Below are positions 17,876 through 26,638 of a stretch of 64,000 bases of DNA, piece after piece. Source of the stretch: an uncultured Thermoanaerobaculia bacterium (GTDB lineage: Bacteria > Acidobacteriota > Thermoanaerobaculia > Multivoradales > Multivoraceae); the NCBI GenBank assembly GCA_951813015.1, contig CATOTG010000004.1, positions 182,105-246,104 on the forward strand. Reading direction: 5' to 3'. The translations under genes were made by a program, and so were the position numbers. The first letter of the stretch is position 1. Each line of letters starts with the position of its first letter. The notes below the pieces were generated by a model, which was given only the letters and a program-made list of their open reading frames with translations, did no database searches and was not told the DNA's origin.

Positions 17876-17952
17876 CCCGGGTGGCGTGATCCGCGCCACC
17901 CGTGAACCGGTCCGTGCGCCCGTCATCGGGCGGACGGATGGCAGGCCGGCGC
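17876..17952. repeat. Double-hairpin dispersed repeat, copy 1
   Basis: One of five copies. The first stem is GGTGGCG pairing with CGCCACC, then the linker CGTGAACC, then a second stem CCGTGCGCCCG/CGGGCGGACGG around TCAT. It occupies the 387-bp divergent gap 17726-18112. Besides copy 2 of the short repeat I see no other gene in that gap. Confidence 0.75.
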
Positions 17953-18112
17953 ACTGTACCTTTGCCGGGTTGGATTCCGGTCCCTGTCCGAGGCCGTCCG
18001 AGAGGCGAGCAGTGGTCGAGGCTGCGGTAGCTGTGGGAAACCGGTCTGCCGGTTTTCCAAGGTCCCGTTTCTGCCGCGCTGCTTCTCGAGGCCGCTTGGA
18101 TACGATGGCCCG

Positions 18113-18563
18113 ATGACAGCCCCTGACGCGGCCGAGCGTTCCCGGTCGACGCTCGACCTGGATGTGTTCTGGAACTGGCTCGTTCTGCACCCGAACTGCG
18201 TCGTCCGGGCCGCAACGGTGGACGCGTTGCTGTGCGACGACGAGGACTTCCACTGGCAGTTCGTGTCCGAGAACGACAACCTCCTCATCGCGCAGCTGGT
18301 CTACGGCAAGCGCCTGGTCGGCGAGATCCTGATCGACCGCGACGGGTCGCCTACGTGCAATCGTTCCAGGGCGAGCAGGAGAACGAGTACGTCTTCGAGT
18401 TGATCTGCGAGACGGAGCGGGAGCGCATGGCTGCCTGGTCTTCGTCATGTCCCATGGTCTGGAAGACGAGCGGCAGAATCGGCGCGTGCCGTTCCCACCT
18501 TCGTTCACTGACGGCGGCGCCGCCAGGTTCGACCGGCTGGCCAGGCGGCTGGAGATTCACGTG
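18113..18563 (+). pseudogene. Unrecognised small protein, frameshifted
   Basis: An ATG at 18113 opens a frame that reads naturally for about 77 residues (LDLDVFWNWLVLHPNCVVRAA, DDEDFHWQFVSENDNLLIAQLVYGKR). It then loses sense near 18345. Adding one G to the GGG run restores GVAYVQSFQGEQENEYVFELICETERERM in the next frame. A second shift near 18435 restores VFVMSHGLEDERQNRRVPFPP in the third frame, which runs into the metallophosphoesterase. I do not recognise the family. The two indels resemble those in the neighbouring MBL and SDR genes. Its true 3' end cannot be fixed. Confidence 0.45.
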
Positions 18564-19226
18564 ACTCTTCGGATCCTGGGCGTCGTCGATATCCACTGGT
18601 CCGGCAAGCGGCCGCCCCGCCTGCCGGATCCGTCGGGCTTCGACCTCGTCCTTCTCGCCGGCGACCTGACGAACTTCCTGGGCCCCGACCACGCCCGGCA
18701 GATCGTCGAACCGCTGCAGGCCTCCGGCGTGCCGGTCCTCGCAGTCTGCGGCAACTGCGACCAGCGCGCCGTCGAGGGCTACTTCCGCGACATCGACATC
18801 GACCTGGACCGCCGCGCCCGCACCTTCGACGGCGTCCGCCTCGTCGGCCTCTCGGGAGGTCTTCCCTTCGGCGACCTGCCGTACGAACGCACCGAAGAGG
18901 ACTATGAACGGGTCGCCGCCGAGGCCTTCGACAGCGCCGCCTCGGTCGAGGGCCAACCCACGATCCTGGTCTCCCACCAGCCACCCCACGGCACCGCCTG
19001 CGACCTCGCCCGCGGCAACCACGTCGGCTCGCGGTCCCTCCGCACTGCCGTCGAACGACACCAGCCCGACCTCGTCTTCTCCGGCCACATCCACGAAGCG
19101 ATCGGCGACGACACGATCGGCGCGACCCGCGTCGTCAACCCCGGCCCCTGGTTTCAGGGTCGCTCGGTCGTCATCGAAGCCGACCCGCAGAGCGGATCCG
19201 TCGGATTCCGGATCCGGGCGCCGTAG
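18561..19226 (+). CDS. Metallophosphoesterase
   Basis: A 221-residue calcineurin-like metallophosphoesterase from the GTG at 18561; the frame is open further upstream to 18447. The five metal-binding blocks are all present in order: D-x-H in GVVDIHW, GDL in LLAGDLTNF, GNCD in VCGNCDQ (variant of GNHD), a His in VSHQPPHG, and GHIH in FSGHIHEA. Short length and this spacing resemble YfcE/UPF0046-type phosphodiesterases acting on cyclic or nucleotide phosphodiesters. The substrate is unknown. It follows, possibly fused or coupled to, the frameshifted unknown gene, and is convergent with the aminotransferase. Confidence 0.82.
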   Translation: MTLRILGVVDIHWSGKRPPRLPDPSGFDLVLLAGDLTNFLGPDHARQIVEPLQASGVPVLAVCGNCDQRAVEGYFRDIDIDLDRRARTFDGVRLVGLSGGLPFGDLPYERTEEDYERVAAEAFDSAASVEGQPTILVSHQPPHGTACDLARGNHVGSRSLRTAVERHQPDLVFSGHIHEAIGDDTIGATRVVNPGPWFQGRSVVIEADPQSGSVGFRIRAP

Positions 19227-19269
19227 CTGGCGGACTGTCCTGGCAGGCGGGTGTTGGCAAGCCCCGTCG

Positions 19270-20433
19270 CTAGCCAGCCGCGACCAGGCGATCAAGCCGC
19301 TCGACGAGCTCGTCGATGGCGGGCAGGTCGACGTTGGCGAAGGCGAGGCGGAGGTAGCGGTCCTGGCAGGGGCCGAACATGGCGCCGGCGAGGCAGAGGA
19401 TGCCGTGGTCCTCGGCGAGGCTGCGGCCGACTTCGACCGAGGAGTGGTCGGTGAAGGGGTGGCGGAGATAGACGAAGTAGCCGCCGGAGGAAACGACGTC
19501 GAAGCCGGTCCTTGCATCGCGCATGCGCCTGGCGGCGTAGGCGACGCGGTCACGGACGGTGCGGCGGTACCTGCGTTTCCAGTCGTCGAGGTGGTCGAGG
19601 CAGAATTGGGCCGCCAATTGGCCGATGTGGGAGGGGCAGAGGGCGACGCAGTCGGCGATCTTGAGGGTTTCGCGCAGCAACGCGGGGCTCGCGGCCATGC
19701 AGCCGATCCGGTAGCCCGCCAGGCAGTAGGCCTTGGAGAAGCTGTACAGATGGATCACGGTGTCGCTCCAGTCGGGACGAGTGAAGAGGCGGTGCGGTGG
19801 GTCGCTGTGTTCGCGGAACTCGCGGTAGGTCTCGTCGATGACGAGCGCGAGTCCGCGGTTCCTGGCGAGTTCGAAGAAGCTGTCGATCAGGGCCGGCGGG
19901 TAGACGGCGCCGGTCGGGTTGTTCGGCGTGACGAGGACGATTGCGCGGGTGGCCGGAGTCACGGCTGCCTCTGCGGCGGCAGGGTCCGGAAGCATGCCGG
20001 CGTCCGGCTTCATGTAGACGGGGGCGACATCCTGCGAGCGAAGCCACATGTCGTGGTTGAAGTAGGACGGCAGGGGGACGATGACCTCGTCGCCCGGTTC
20101 GGTGAGTGCCATCATCGAGAGGCAGAAGGCCTGGTTGCAGCCGGCGGTGACGGCCACCTGGGAGGCAGCGACCGGGGCGTCGTAGTCCGCGGTCAGCGCG
20201 CGGGCCAGCCCCTCGCGGAGCGGGAGGATCCCCTGCTGGTCGGTGTAGTTCGCCGTGACCGGGCTCTGAGCAACGGCGGCGATGTGATCGCGCAGTTCCC
20301 GGGCCGGCGGGAAGGTCGGTGCGGCCTGGGAGACGTCGATCAGGGGGAGGTCGCGGGCGGCGTTGCTCTTCCAACGCTCGACCTGGGTGATCGGCGAGTC
20401 GATCACCCGATGCACTGCCTCCCTGATGCGCAT
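19270..20433 (-). CDS. Class I/II PLP-dependent aminotransferase
   Basis: A 387-residue fold-type I aminotransferase of the AspC/MalY-like class I/II group. Visible features are ANYTDQQGILPLREGLA (substrate-binding N-terminal part), AGCNQAF (PLP phosphate loop), the Asn in VTPNNPTGAVY, the Asp/Tyr in LVIDETYREF, the Schiff-base lysine K234 in YSFSKAYCLAGYRIG, and the carboxylate-binding Arg in YLRLAF. It transfers amino groups between an amino acid and a 2-oxo acid; specificity is not readable. It is divergent from the VOC gene across a 206-bp gap containing a double-hairpin repeat. Confidence 0.9.
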   Translation of the reverse strand: MRIREAVHRVIDSPITQVERWKSNAARDLPLIDVSQAAPTFPPARELRDHIAAVAQSPVTANYTDQQGILPLREGLARALTADYDAPVAASQVAVTAGCNQAFCLSMMALTEPGDEVIVPLPSYFNHDMWLRSQDVAPVYMKPDAGMLPDPAAAEAAVTPATRAIVLVTPNNPTGAVYPPALIDSFFELARNRGLALVIDETYREFREHSDPPHRLFTRPDWSDTVIHLYSFSKAYCLAGYRIGCMAASPALLRETLKIADCVALCPSHIGQLAAQFCLDHLDDWKRRYRRTVRDRVAYAARRMRDARTGFDVVSSGGYFVYLRHPFTDHSSVEVGRSLAEDHGILCLAGAMFGPCQDRYLRLAFANVDLPAIDELVERLDRLVAAG

Positions 20434-20477
20434 TGAGGGCGTAAGCTACCCGATCGATTCGCTGCCGGCTGTTGGCC

Positions 20478-20556
20478 AGAACCCGGGTGGCGCGAATCCG
20501 CGTCACCCGTGAACCAGTCCGTGCGCCCGTCAGCGGGCGCGCGGCAGGCAGGCTGG
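20478..20556. repeat. Double-hairpin dispersed repeat, copy 2
   Basis: This copy has GGTGGCGCG/CGCGTCACC as first stem, the linker CGTGAACCA, and a second stem CCGTGCGCCCG/CGGGCGCGCGG around TCAG. It lies between divergent genes, unlike the convergent placement of copy 3. Confidence 0.75.
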
Positions 20557-20639
20557 AGCACCCGGTTCCTGCCGCGCACGCTCCTGGCCGAGGCCACCTG
20601 GACGTCCGGGACCTGCAACTCAACGGGAGAAGACGAAGG

Positions 20640-21080
20640 ATGAAGTATCTGCACACGATGGTTCGGGTCGCCAGCCTGGAGGAAGCGCTGGACTTCTACT
20701 GCGGCAAGCTCGGCATGGTCGAGATGCGGCGCTTCGACAGCGAGCAGGGGCGGTTCACGCTCGTCTTCCTTGCCGCGCCGTCGGACGTCGAGCTGGCCCG
20801 GGAGCGGACGGCGCCGCTTCTCGAACTGACCTTCAACTGGGATCCGGAGGACTACGCCGGGGGCCGGAACTTCGGCCACCTGGCCTTCGAGGTCGACGAC
20901 ATCTACGGCGCCTGCCGGTCGCTTCAGCAACAGGGTGTCGTGATCAACCGGCCGCCGCGGGACGGTCGCATGGCGTTCATCCGCTCGCCGGACGGGATCT
21001 CGATAGAGCTCCTGCAAGCCGGCGGCTCTCTGCCGATCGAGGAGCCGTGGGCCTCGATGCCGAACGAGGGGACCTGGTAG
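20640..21080 (+). CDS. VOC-family protein (glyoxalase I-like)
   Basis: A 146-residue vicinal-oxygen-chelate protein made of two beta-alpha-beta-beta-beta modules, the length of lactoylglutathione lyase. Candidate metal ligands are H5 (KYLHTMVRV), a Glu in LLELTF, His in [10 protein letters not shown] and Glu in SIELLQ, as in glyoxalase I. It would isomerise the hemithioacetal of methylglyoxal and a thiol, though the thiol is unknown. The ATG at 20640 has GAAGACGAAGG just upstream; the longer ORF from 20472 begins inside the double-hairpin repeat. The neighbouring gene downstream is convergent. Confidence 0.82.
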   Translation: MKYLHTMVRVASLEEALDFYCGKLGMVEMRRFDSEQGRFTLVFLAAPSDVELARERTAPLLELTFNWDPEDYAGGRNFGHLAFEVDDIYGACRSLQQQGVVINRPPRDGRMAFIRSPDGISIELLQAGGSLPIEEPWASMPNEGTW

Positions 21081-21119
21081 CGGAAGGAGGGACGCCGGCG
21101 CACCCGGTCGGAGACCGGA

Positions 21120-21512
21120 TCAGTAGTCGGCGTAGTTCTTTTCTTCGACGAGTTCCGAGCCCAGCAAGTCGTTGATCTTGCGCTTGGCGGCGGCGCGGCG
21201 GTCGTTCGTCCGGTAGACCGCCCGCGCGAGTCCGATGAAGCGCTCGCCGAAGTCGCTCTTGCGCTCGCAGTCGCGGATGTCGTCCTCGATCTCCCAGAGA
21301 CACTCGTTGATCCGGCGGAGTTCCGCCGTGAACTCGTCGAGTTCCGGCGACCTGTCCAGCGCTTTCTCGCGGGTCGCGGTCAGGCTCCGCAGCTCGCGGT
21401 GGACGTTGGCCAGCTTGTCCGGATCGGCAATCCGCTCGGCCTTGATCTCGAGGATCGTGATCTTGTCGACGAGTTCGCCCGCCGAGACCTCGACCTGTAG
21501 CGCGGCGCCCAC
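21120..21512 (-). CDS. DUF6165-family protein
   Basis: A 130-residue, highly charged, mostly helical protein. The N-terminal VSAGELVDKITILEIKAERI with DKLANVHRELRSL is the signature I associate with DUF6165, a family of unknown function often found near glycan and sugar-nucleotide genes. The rest (LRRINECLWEIEDDIRDCE) predicts a coiled coil. The start is GTG at 21512. It lies downstream of, and on the same strand as, the glycosyltransferase (about 106 bp gap), so it may belong to the same transcript. No catalytic motif is visible. Confidence 0.65.
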   Translation of the reverse strand: MGAALQVEVSAGELVDKITILEIKAERIADPDKLANVHRELRSLTATREKALDRSPELDEFTAELRRINECLWEIEDDIRDCERKSDFGERFIGLARAVYRTNDRRAAAKRKINDLLGSELVEEKNYADY

Positions 21513-21618
21513 AACGGCGGAGACCTTACAGCAGGCCGTGAGCCCCGCGCGGGTGGCTCAGGCGTTCATCGAGGTCGAGGTCGGCGGCGACCACATCCGT
21601 GAGCCCCCGGCGGGTGGC

Positions 21619-22818
21619 TCAGGCTCGCTCCCGCCGGACCAGTTCGGTTCCGGTCTCGATCACCCGGTCGGCGACCTGTCGCCAGTCGTAGCCGGCCGCG
21701 CGCTCGAGGGCCGCGCGCGAGGCGCCGGCGACTGCCGCGGGTGCGCCGAGCAGCCGTTCGAGCATTCGGGACAGTTCGCCGGCGTCGGCGGCGGAGGACC
21801 ATCCTTCCCTTCCATCGCGGACGAGTTCCGACACCGCGCTGTTCGGGGACCGGCAGTGGACGACCGGTACGCCAGCGGCCATCGCCTCCAGCGGGAAGAG
21901 TCCGAAGCCCTCGCGGGCCGAGGGCTGTACCGCAAGGTCGGCGCCGGCCACGGCACGCCAGACGTCCTTGTTCTCGGGCAGCCGGCCGGTGAAGTCGACG
22001 ATGTCGGCGAGATGGTCCCGCTCGATGTGTGCGCGGAGGCCGTCCTCCGCCGGACCGCCGCCGATGATCCGGAGCAGCGCGCCGCGTTCGGTGACGAGCC
22101 TGCGGCCGGTTTCAGTGGCCGCCAGCCTGGCCGTGGCGTCGAGCAGCAGGTCGATCCGTTTCTCCGGGATCAGCCGGCCGGCGTAGACGAGAGGCGGCGC
22201 CGCCGCATCCGCCTCGGCCGCGAGGGCTCGGATCCGTTCGTACGGAATGCCGTTGGGGACGACCTCGACCGTTTCGCCGCGCACCCTCGCGACCCGGTCG
22301 GCGGTGAGATTGCTGACCGCCACCGCCTGCGTGCCGAAGCGCAGCGACAGGCGTTCGCAGAGAGCGAAGAACCGCCACATGCCGGTGCCGAATCGTCCCG
22401 GAGGCCGGTGTTGCTTCCAGTACGCGCCCCAGTGCTCATGCCAGGTGACGAGCAGCGGAATGCGCCGCCTGCGGCAACGGCGGGCGAGCATGGGCAGGTG
22501 CAGGTAGGGGATGTTCGCCGTTTCGACGATGTCGATGCCGTCCAGCGGAATCCGGCGCACCTGGGAGGCCAGCAACAGCGCTTCGAGCCCGGAACGTCGC
22601 CCGCGGGCGACGTAGCGGCGGCTCGCCTTCGCCACCGGCTCGACGCGGACGTTCGGGTGAGGCTCGCCTGGCGCCTCGGCCCATCCCGAGAGCACGACCT
22701 CGTGTCCGAGACGGCCCAGCTCCCGCGCCAGTTCGTAGTTCCTGTGCTCGACGCCCCCCAGAGACTCCGGGTAGATGCAGTCGTAGAAGAACAGCCAGCG
22801 CAGAGGGCGTTCGGTCAT
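21619..22818 (-). CDS. GT4-family glycosyltransferase
   Basis: A 399-residue GT-B fold retaining glycosyltransferase. The N-terminal half starts FFYDCIYPESLGGVEHRNYELARELGRLGHEV. The C-terminal half has LVYAGRLIPEKRIDLLLDA, IIGGGP and the donor-binding EGFGLFPLE, a Glu-x7-Glu motif. It should transfer a sugar from a nucleotide donor to a surface glycan or lipid at the cytoplasmic membrane; acceptor and donor are unknown. The ATG at 22818 is chosen because the Rossmann strand follows directly. The ORF extends to 22923 but that leader reads like translated intergenic sequence. The start region is repeated 157 bp upstream. Confidence 0.85.
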   Translation of the reverse strand: MTERPLRWLFFYDCIYPESLGGVEHRNYELARELGRLGHEVVLSGWAEAPGEPHPNVRVEPVAKASRRYVARGRRSGLEALLLASQVRRIPLDGIDIVETANIPYLHLPMLARRCRRRRIPLLVTWHEHWGAYWKQHRPPGRFGTGMWRFFALCERLSLRFGTQAVAVSNLTADRVARVRGETVEVVPNGIPYERIRALAAEADAAAPPLVYAGRLIPEKRIDLLLDATARLAATETGRRLVTERGALLRIIGGGPAEDGLRAHIERDHLADIVDFTGRLPENKDVWRAVAGADLAVQPSAREGFGLFPLEAMAAGVPVVHCRSPNSAVSELVRDGREGWSSAADAGELSRMLERLLGAPAAVAGASRAALERAAGYDWRQVADRVIETGTELVRRERA

Positions 22819-23000
22819 CGAGGGAAGCGTAACCGGCTGCGGGCTGGCGCTGGCGTCCCAGGTGAAACCGGCCTGCGGCTGGGGCGCGGCGGAGACCGAG
22901 CTCGGCAACGGCGTCGATGTCATGCCGGAGGCATGGACGAGACGCCGCGACAGTTCTGCGTGGGCGTTCGGTCATCGAGAGAAGCGTAACCGGCTGCGGG
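22805..23000 (-). repeat. Duplicated start region of the glycosyltransferase gene
   Basis: A 39-bp segment at 22805-22843 recurs at 22962-23000 with a single mismatch, offset 157 bp. On the minus strand both copies contain a CTCGATGACCGAACGCCC start-codon region. The downstream copy is the real gene start; the upstream one opens another frame. The gap 22819-23025 holds nothing else I recognise. Confidence 0.8.
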
Positions 23001-23025
23001 AGCTTGGCTGTTACCGTCGCCCGGC

Positions 23026-24378
23026 ATGCTCTGGTTCGAACGGGAGCTTTCCGCGCGGGAGCGACGGTGCCGAATCGCCTTGTTGGCGACGGTTGGCTGG
23101 GCGCTCGTGGCGACCGTCGTGGCGATCGGACCGGACCGGATTGCGGGGTGGCCGGGGGCGCCGACTCGACCGGAGGCGCCGCCTGCGGAACCTGAGCCCA
23201 TCGAGATCTACGGGAGCGCGGTGGAGATCGCGACGCTGCCGGGCTGGGCCGGCGACAACGTGGCTCAGGCTCTGCCGGCTTTGGTTCGAAGCTGCGATCG
23301 CCTGACCTCGCAGCCCGCCGATCGGGTCCTGAAGCCGGAGGAGGTGGGCGGCACGGTCGGCGACTGGCATCCTCTCTGTGAAGCTCTGCGGCGTTTGGGG
23401 GCTGCAGCGGAAGAGAAAGAGGTGAGAGACGTCATCGAGCGCGAGCTCGTCGCGGTCCCGCTTTCGCACGCCGAGGCGCCGGCCGACGGCCGCCCCGGCG
23501 AGGACTCGGGATGGACACGGCGGATCGGTCTCTTCACCGGCTACTTCGAGCCCCTGCTTCACGGCAGCCGCCGCCGCAGCGAGCGTTACAGCGTGCCGCT
23601 GTACACGCAGCCGGCAGACCTCGTCATGGTCGACCTGGGCCGGTTCCGCGACGATCTGCGGGGCCGCCGGGTGGCCGGGAGGATTCGGGGCAGGAACCTC
23701 GATCCCTACGACGACCGGGAGGCCATCGCGTCCGGGTCGCTTGCGGGCCGCGGCCTGGAACTGATCTGGGTGGACGATGCGATCGATGCGTTCTTCCTTC
23801 ACATCCAGGGATCGGGACGGGTCGAACTCGAGGACGGCTCGATCTTCCGGGTCGGCTATGCAGCCCAGAACGGCCACCCGTACCACGCGATCGGCCGGAC
23901 CCTGGTGGACCGGGGCGAACTGAAGCTGGAAGAAGTGGCGCTGCAGTCGATCGACGCCTGGCTGCGGGCACACCCGGACCGTGCCGGGGAAGTCATGGCA
24001 ACGAACGACTCCTACGTCTTCTTCCGCCAGATTCGAGGCGAGGGACCGGTTGGCGCCCAGGGCGTCGCGTTGACGCCGGAACGCTCGCTGGCGGTGGACC
24101 GGCAGCACGTTCCCCTCGGTGTGCCCGTCTGGCTCGATGCGATGACGCCGGCCGCCACGCCCGGGACGCCGGACCAGCGCCGTCAGTGGTTGCTGGTGGC
24201 CCAGGACACCGGCGGCGCGATCCGAGGCTCGGTGCGCGGGGACGTGTTCTGGGGCGCCGGGGAGCGTGCCCGGGCGATTGCCGGCCGCATGGCGCACCGC
24301 GGCCGCTACTGGGTGTTGGCGCCCCGCGGCGTGGCCGCGCCGCCGGCACTCCCGTTCCAAGGTCGGGAACTTCGGTGA
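23026..24378 (+). CDS. mltA: Membrane-bound lytic murein transglycosylase A
   Basis: A 450-residue MltA-family enzyme that cleaves the MurNAc-GlcNAc bond of peptidoglycan to give 1,6-anhydro products. An N-terminal hydrophobic segment (about 17-34) is a signal or membrane anchor; no lipobox Cys is evident. Features in order are FTGYFEPLLHGSRRRSERYSVPLY, the MltA core with HIQGSGRVELEDG, VGYAAQNGHPYHAIGR, and the C-terminal 3D domain with the catalytic Asp at D394 in LLVAQDTGGAIRG, followed by RGDVFWG. The length is near that of family members with a larger linker. It is probably monocistronic. Confidence 0.9.
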   Translation: MLWFERELSARERRCRIALLATVGWALVATVVAIGPDRIAGWPGAPTRPEAPPAEPEPIEIYGSAVEIATLPGWAGDNVAQALPALVRSCDRLTSQPADRVLKPEEVGGTVGDWHPLCEALRRLGAAAEEKEVRDVIERELVAVPLSHAEAPADGRPGEDSGWTRRIGLFTGYFEPLLHGSRRRSERYSVPLYTQPADLVMVDLGRFRDDLRGRRVAGRIRGRNLDPYDDREAIASGSLAGRGLELIWVDDAIDAFFLHIQGSGRVELEDGSIFRVGYAAQNGHPYHAIGRTLVDRGELKLEEVALQSIDAWLRAHPDRAGEVMATNDSYVFFRQIRGEGPVGAQGVALTPERSLAVDRQHVPLGVPVWLDAMTPAATPGTPDQRRQWLLVAQDTGGAIRGSVRGDVFWGAGERARAIAGRMAHRGRYWVLAPRGVAAPPALPFQGRELR

Positions 24379-24551
24379 CCGATGTGAGGAAACCACTCCG
24401 GAATCGGCAACTCCGCACCGGCACGGCTCTCGACCCTCGGGAATGAAGGCCTCCCGCCCGCGCCCAGCGTGGAGCGCTGGACTTTGGATTGGTCCTGGCC
24501 GCCGGCACTCCCTCCGTAGCGTTCTCCGGCGCAAGCTCATAGTGTTGGCCC

Positions 24552-25745
24552 ATGGAGCCCGTTCGCAGCGTGCCCGCGGCTGAAGACACTGGCGGCATCG
24601 GCGTCGTCGAGACGCGGCTCGAGCGTTTCGAGGCGCCGCTCGAGCTCAAGTGCGGCGACACCTTGTCCGGGTTCACCCTGGCCTGGGAGCAGTACGGGGA
24701 GCTGAACGCCGAGCGGGACAACGCCGTGCTCCTGTTCCATGCCCTGACCGGCAGCCACCACGCGGCGGGCACGAACCACGGCGTGCCGGGCCTCGGCGAC
24801 GCCTGGACCGACGAGATGGTGCTCGGCTGGTGGCACGACTTCATCGGCCCGGGACGAGCGATCGACACGGACCGCTTCTGCGTCATCTGCGTCAACTACA
24901 TCGGCGGTTGCTACGGGTCGACCGGCCCCCAATCGATCGACCCGGCGACCGGCGCCCGCTGGGGCCCGACCTTTCCGCGGGTCCGCTTTTCGGACTCGGT
25001 CCGCGCCGCGATGCGCCTCGTCGACCGGCTGGGCATCGACGTGCTGCACGCCGGGATTGGTCCTTCGACCGGCGGCATGGCGGTGCTCGACCTCGCGGTC
25101 ATGTTCCCCGAGCGGGTGCGCAACGTGGTTGTGGTCGCCGCCGGCATGGAGGTGACGCCGCTTCAGCGGATTCACAACTTCGAGCAGATCCAGGCGATCG
25201 CGAACGACCCGCAGTTCGACCGCGGCCACTACGAGCCGGGCGCCGAACTCGAAGGGATGAAGATCGCCCGCCAGATCAACCACAAGACGTTCGTCTCGCT
25301 GCGCACGTTGCGCCGTCGGGCGCGCAACACCGTGGCCGAGGCGTCGGGGGTGCCCTGGTACGGCGTCAACCATCCGATCGAGTCCTACATGCGACACCAG
25401 GGCCGGAAGTTCGCGGCCCGGTTCGACGCGAACTCCTACCTGCGGATCCTGGACGCCTGGAGCCAGTTCGACCTGGCTGCCGCCGCGGGCGTCGCTTCCC
25501 TGGACCAGGCGTTCGCCCGCTGCCGCGACCAGCGCTTCCTGATCTTCTCGATCAACTCCGACGTCTGCTACTACCCCGAGGAACAGGGCGAACTGATGGC
25601 GACGCTGGAGTCGGCCGGGGTGAGTTGCATGCGGATCATCGTTCACTCGGACAAGGGGCACGATTCCTTCCTGCTCGAGCCGGCGCTCTACCACCCGCAT
25701 CTGACGTTCCTTCTCGAGGGCCGGGGTTTCTGGCCGGCGCCGTAG
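24552..25745 (+). CDS. metX: Homoserine O-acetyltransferase-family acyltransferase (MetX)
   Basis: A 397-residue alpha/beta-hydrolase acyltransferase of the MetX family, acylating homoserine in methionine synthesis. Family marks are FHALTGSHHAAG, CVNYIGGCYGSTGP and WGPTFPRVRFSD. The nucleophile is Ser172 in GIGPSTGGM, where most relatives have GGSMGG. R-x-x-ARNT, a late Asp in SDVCYYPEEQ and His in SDKGHDSFLLEP complete the triad. Acetyl versus succinyl donor cannot be decided by eye. It lies in a 173-bp-spaced position after mltA and precedes a VOC gene. Confidence 0.88.
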   Translation: MEPVRSVPAAEDTGGIGVVETRLERFEAPLELKCGDTLSGFTLAWEQYGELNAERDNAVLLFHALTGSHHAAGTNHGVPGLGDAWTDEMVLGWWHDFIGPGRAIDTDRFCVICVNYIGGCYGSTGPQSIDPATGARWGPTFPRVRFSDSVRAAMRLVDRLGIDVLHAGIGPSTGGMAVLDLAVMFPERVRNVVVVAAGMEVTPLQRIHNFEQIQAIANDPQFDRGHYEPGAELEGMKIARQINHKTFVSLRTLRRRARNTVAEASGVPWYGVNHPIESYMRHQGRKFAARFDANSYLRILDAWSQFDLAAAAGVASLDQAFARCRDQRFLIFSINSDVCYYPEEQGELMATLESAGVSCMRIIVHSDKGHDSFLLEPALYHPHLTFLLEGRGFWPAP

Positions 25746-25873
25746 CGCTTCGCAAGGACGTGGTCGGTCTCCACGGGTCGAAACCGCGGCCCCGTTCTTC
25801 GCCTGGATGGCGGCGCCTGTCTTGTCGTGCCATGATCGGGGCCCCCAACAATCCAAGGAGAAGGAGCCCCGTC

Positions 25874-26638
25874 ATGTGGTTGCGACTGCGGCAGATCTGC
25901 CTGGTAGCGGAAGAACTCGCCCCGGTGGTGGACGATCTGGAAGCGGTGTTCGGGATCGAGGTCTGCTACAACGACCCCGGCATCATTCGCTTCGGGCTGG
26001 AGAACGCCCTGCTGCCGATCGGCAACCAACTGCTCGAAGTCGTGGCCCCGGTCGAGGAGAACACGGCCGGCGGCCGTTACCTCAAGAGGCGGGGCGGCGA
26101 CGGCGGCTACATGTTCATCACCCAGTGCGACGATCACGCTCCGCGGCGGCGCCGGGTGGAGGAGCTGGGCATTCGCCTGGTCAACGACTTCGAGCGCCAC
26201 GGCTTTCAGAACATGCAGCTCCATCCCAAGGACACTGGCGGCACGTTCTTCGAGATCGACTGCCAGACGAACGGCCTGGAGCCGGACGGACCATGGGAAC
26301 CGGCGGGGGAGAACTGGCAGCGCTGCCGCCGGACGGACGTCGTCGACGCGATCGTCGCCGGGGAGATTCAGACGCCGCGGCCGGCCGATCTCGCGGCGCG
26401 GTGGAGCGAGATCGCCGAACTCCCGGTGCGCGACGACGGCGGCGTGCCGACGATACCGTTCGAGAACGCGGACCTTCGCTTCGTTCTGCCGACCGACGGT
26501 CGGCCCGAGGGGCTGGGCGGAATCGATGTGCGTGCGGTGGACGCCGACCGCGCCCGTTCAGCCGCGAGCGAGCGGGGCTGTCTGAGTGCCGACGGCGTGA
26601 TCCGGATCTGTGGCACGCGCTTCCGGCTGGTCGGCTGA
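25874..26638 (+). CDS. VOC-domain protein (glyoxalase-like)
   Basis: A 254-residue protein with an N-terminal VOC module (RQICLVAEELAPVVDDLEAVFG, GRYLKRRGGDGGYMFI, NMQLHPKDTGGTFFEID). A second, shorter region ends GVIRICGTRFRLVG. It resembles VOC proteins of the methylmalonyl-CoA epimerase/dioxygenase branch, but its substrate is unknown. The ATG at 25874 has AAGGAGAAGGAG 8-10 bases upstream and is clearly the start; the much longer ORF in the same frame is a shadow of metX. Its last 81 bp overlap, on the opposite strand, the 3' end of the UDP-sulfoquinovose synthase gene. Confidence 0.75.
   Translation: MWLRLRQICLVAEELAPVVDDLEAVFGIEVCYNDPGIIRFGLENALLPIGNQLLEVVAPVEENTAGGRYLKRRGGDGGYMFITQCDDHAPRRRRVEELGIRLVNDFERHGFQNMQLHPKDTGGTFFEIDCQTNGLEPDGPWEPAGENWQRCRRTDVVDAIVAGEIQTPRPADLAARWSEIAELPVRDDGGVPTIPFENADLRFVLPTDGRPEGLGGIDVRAVDADRARSAASERGCLSADGVIRICGTRFRLVG

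Noticed and set aside
24650..26638. 662-codon plus-strand ORF running through metX into the VOC gene
   Set aside because: Its first two thirds are an out-of-frame shadow of metX. The VOC gene has its own ATG at 25874 with a strong ribosome-binding site.
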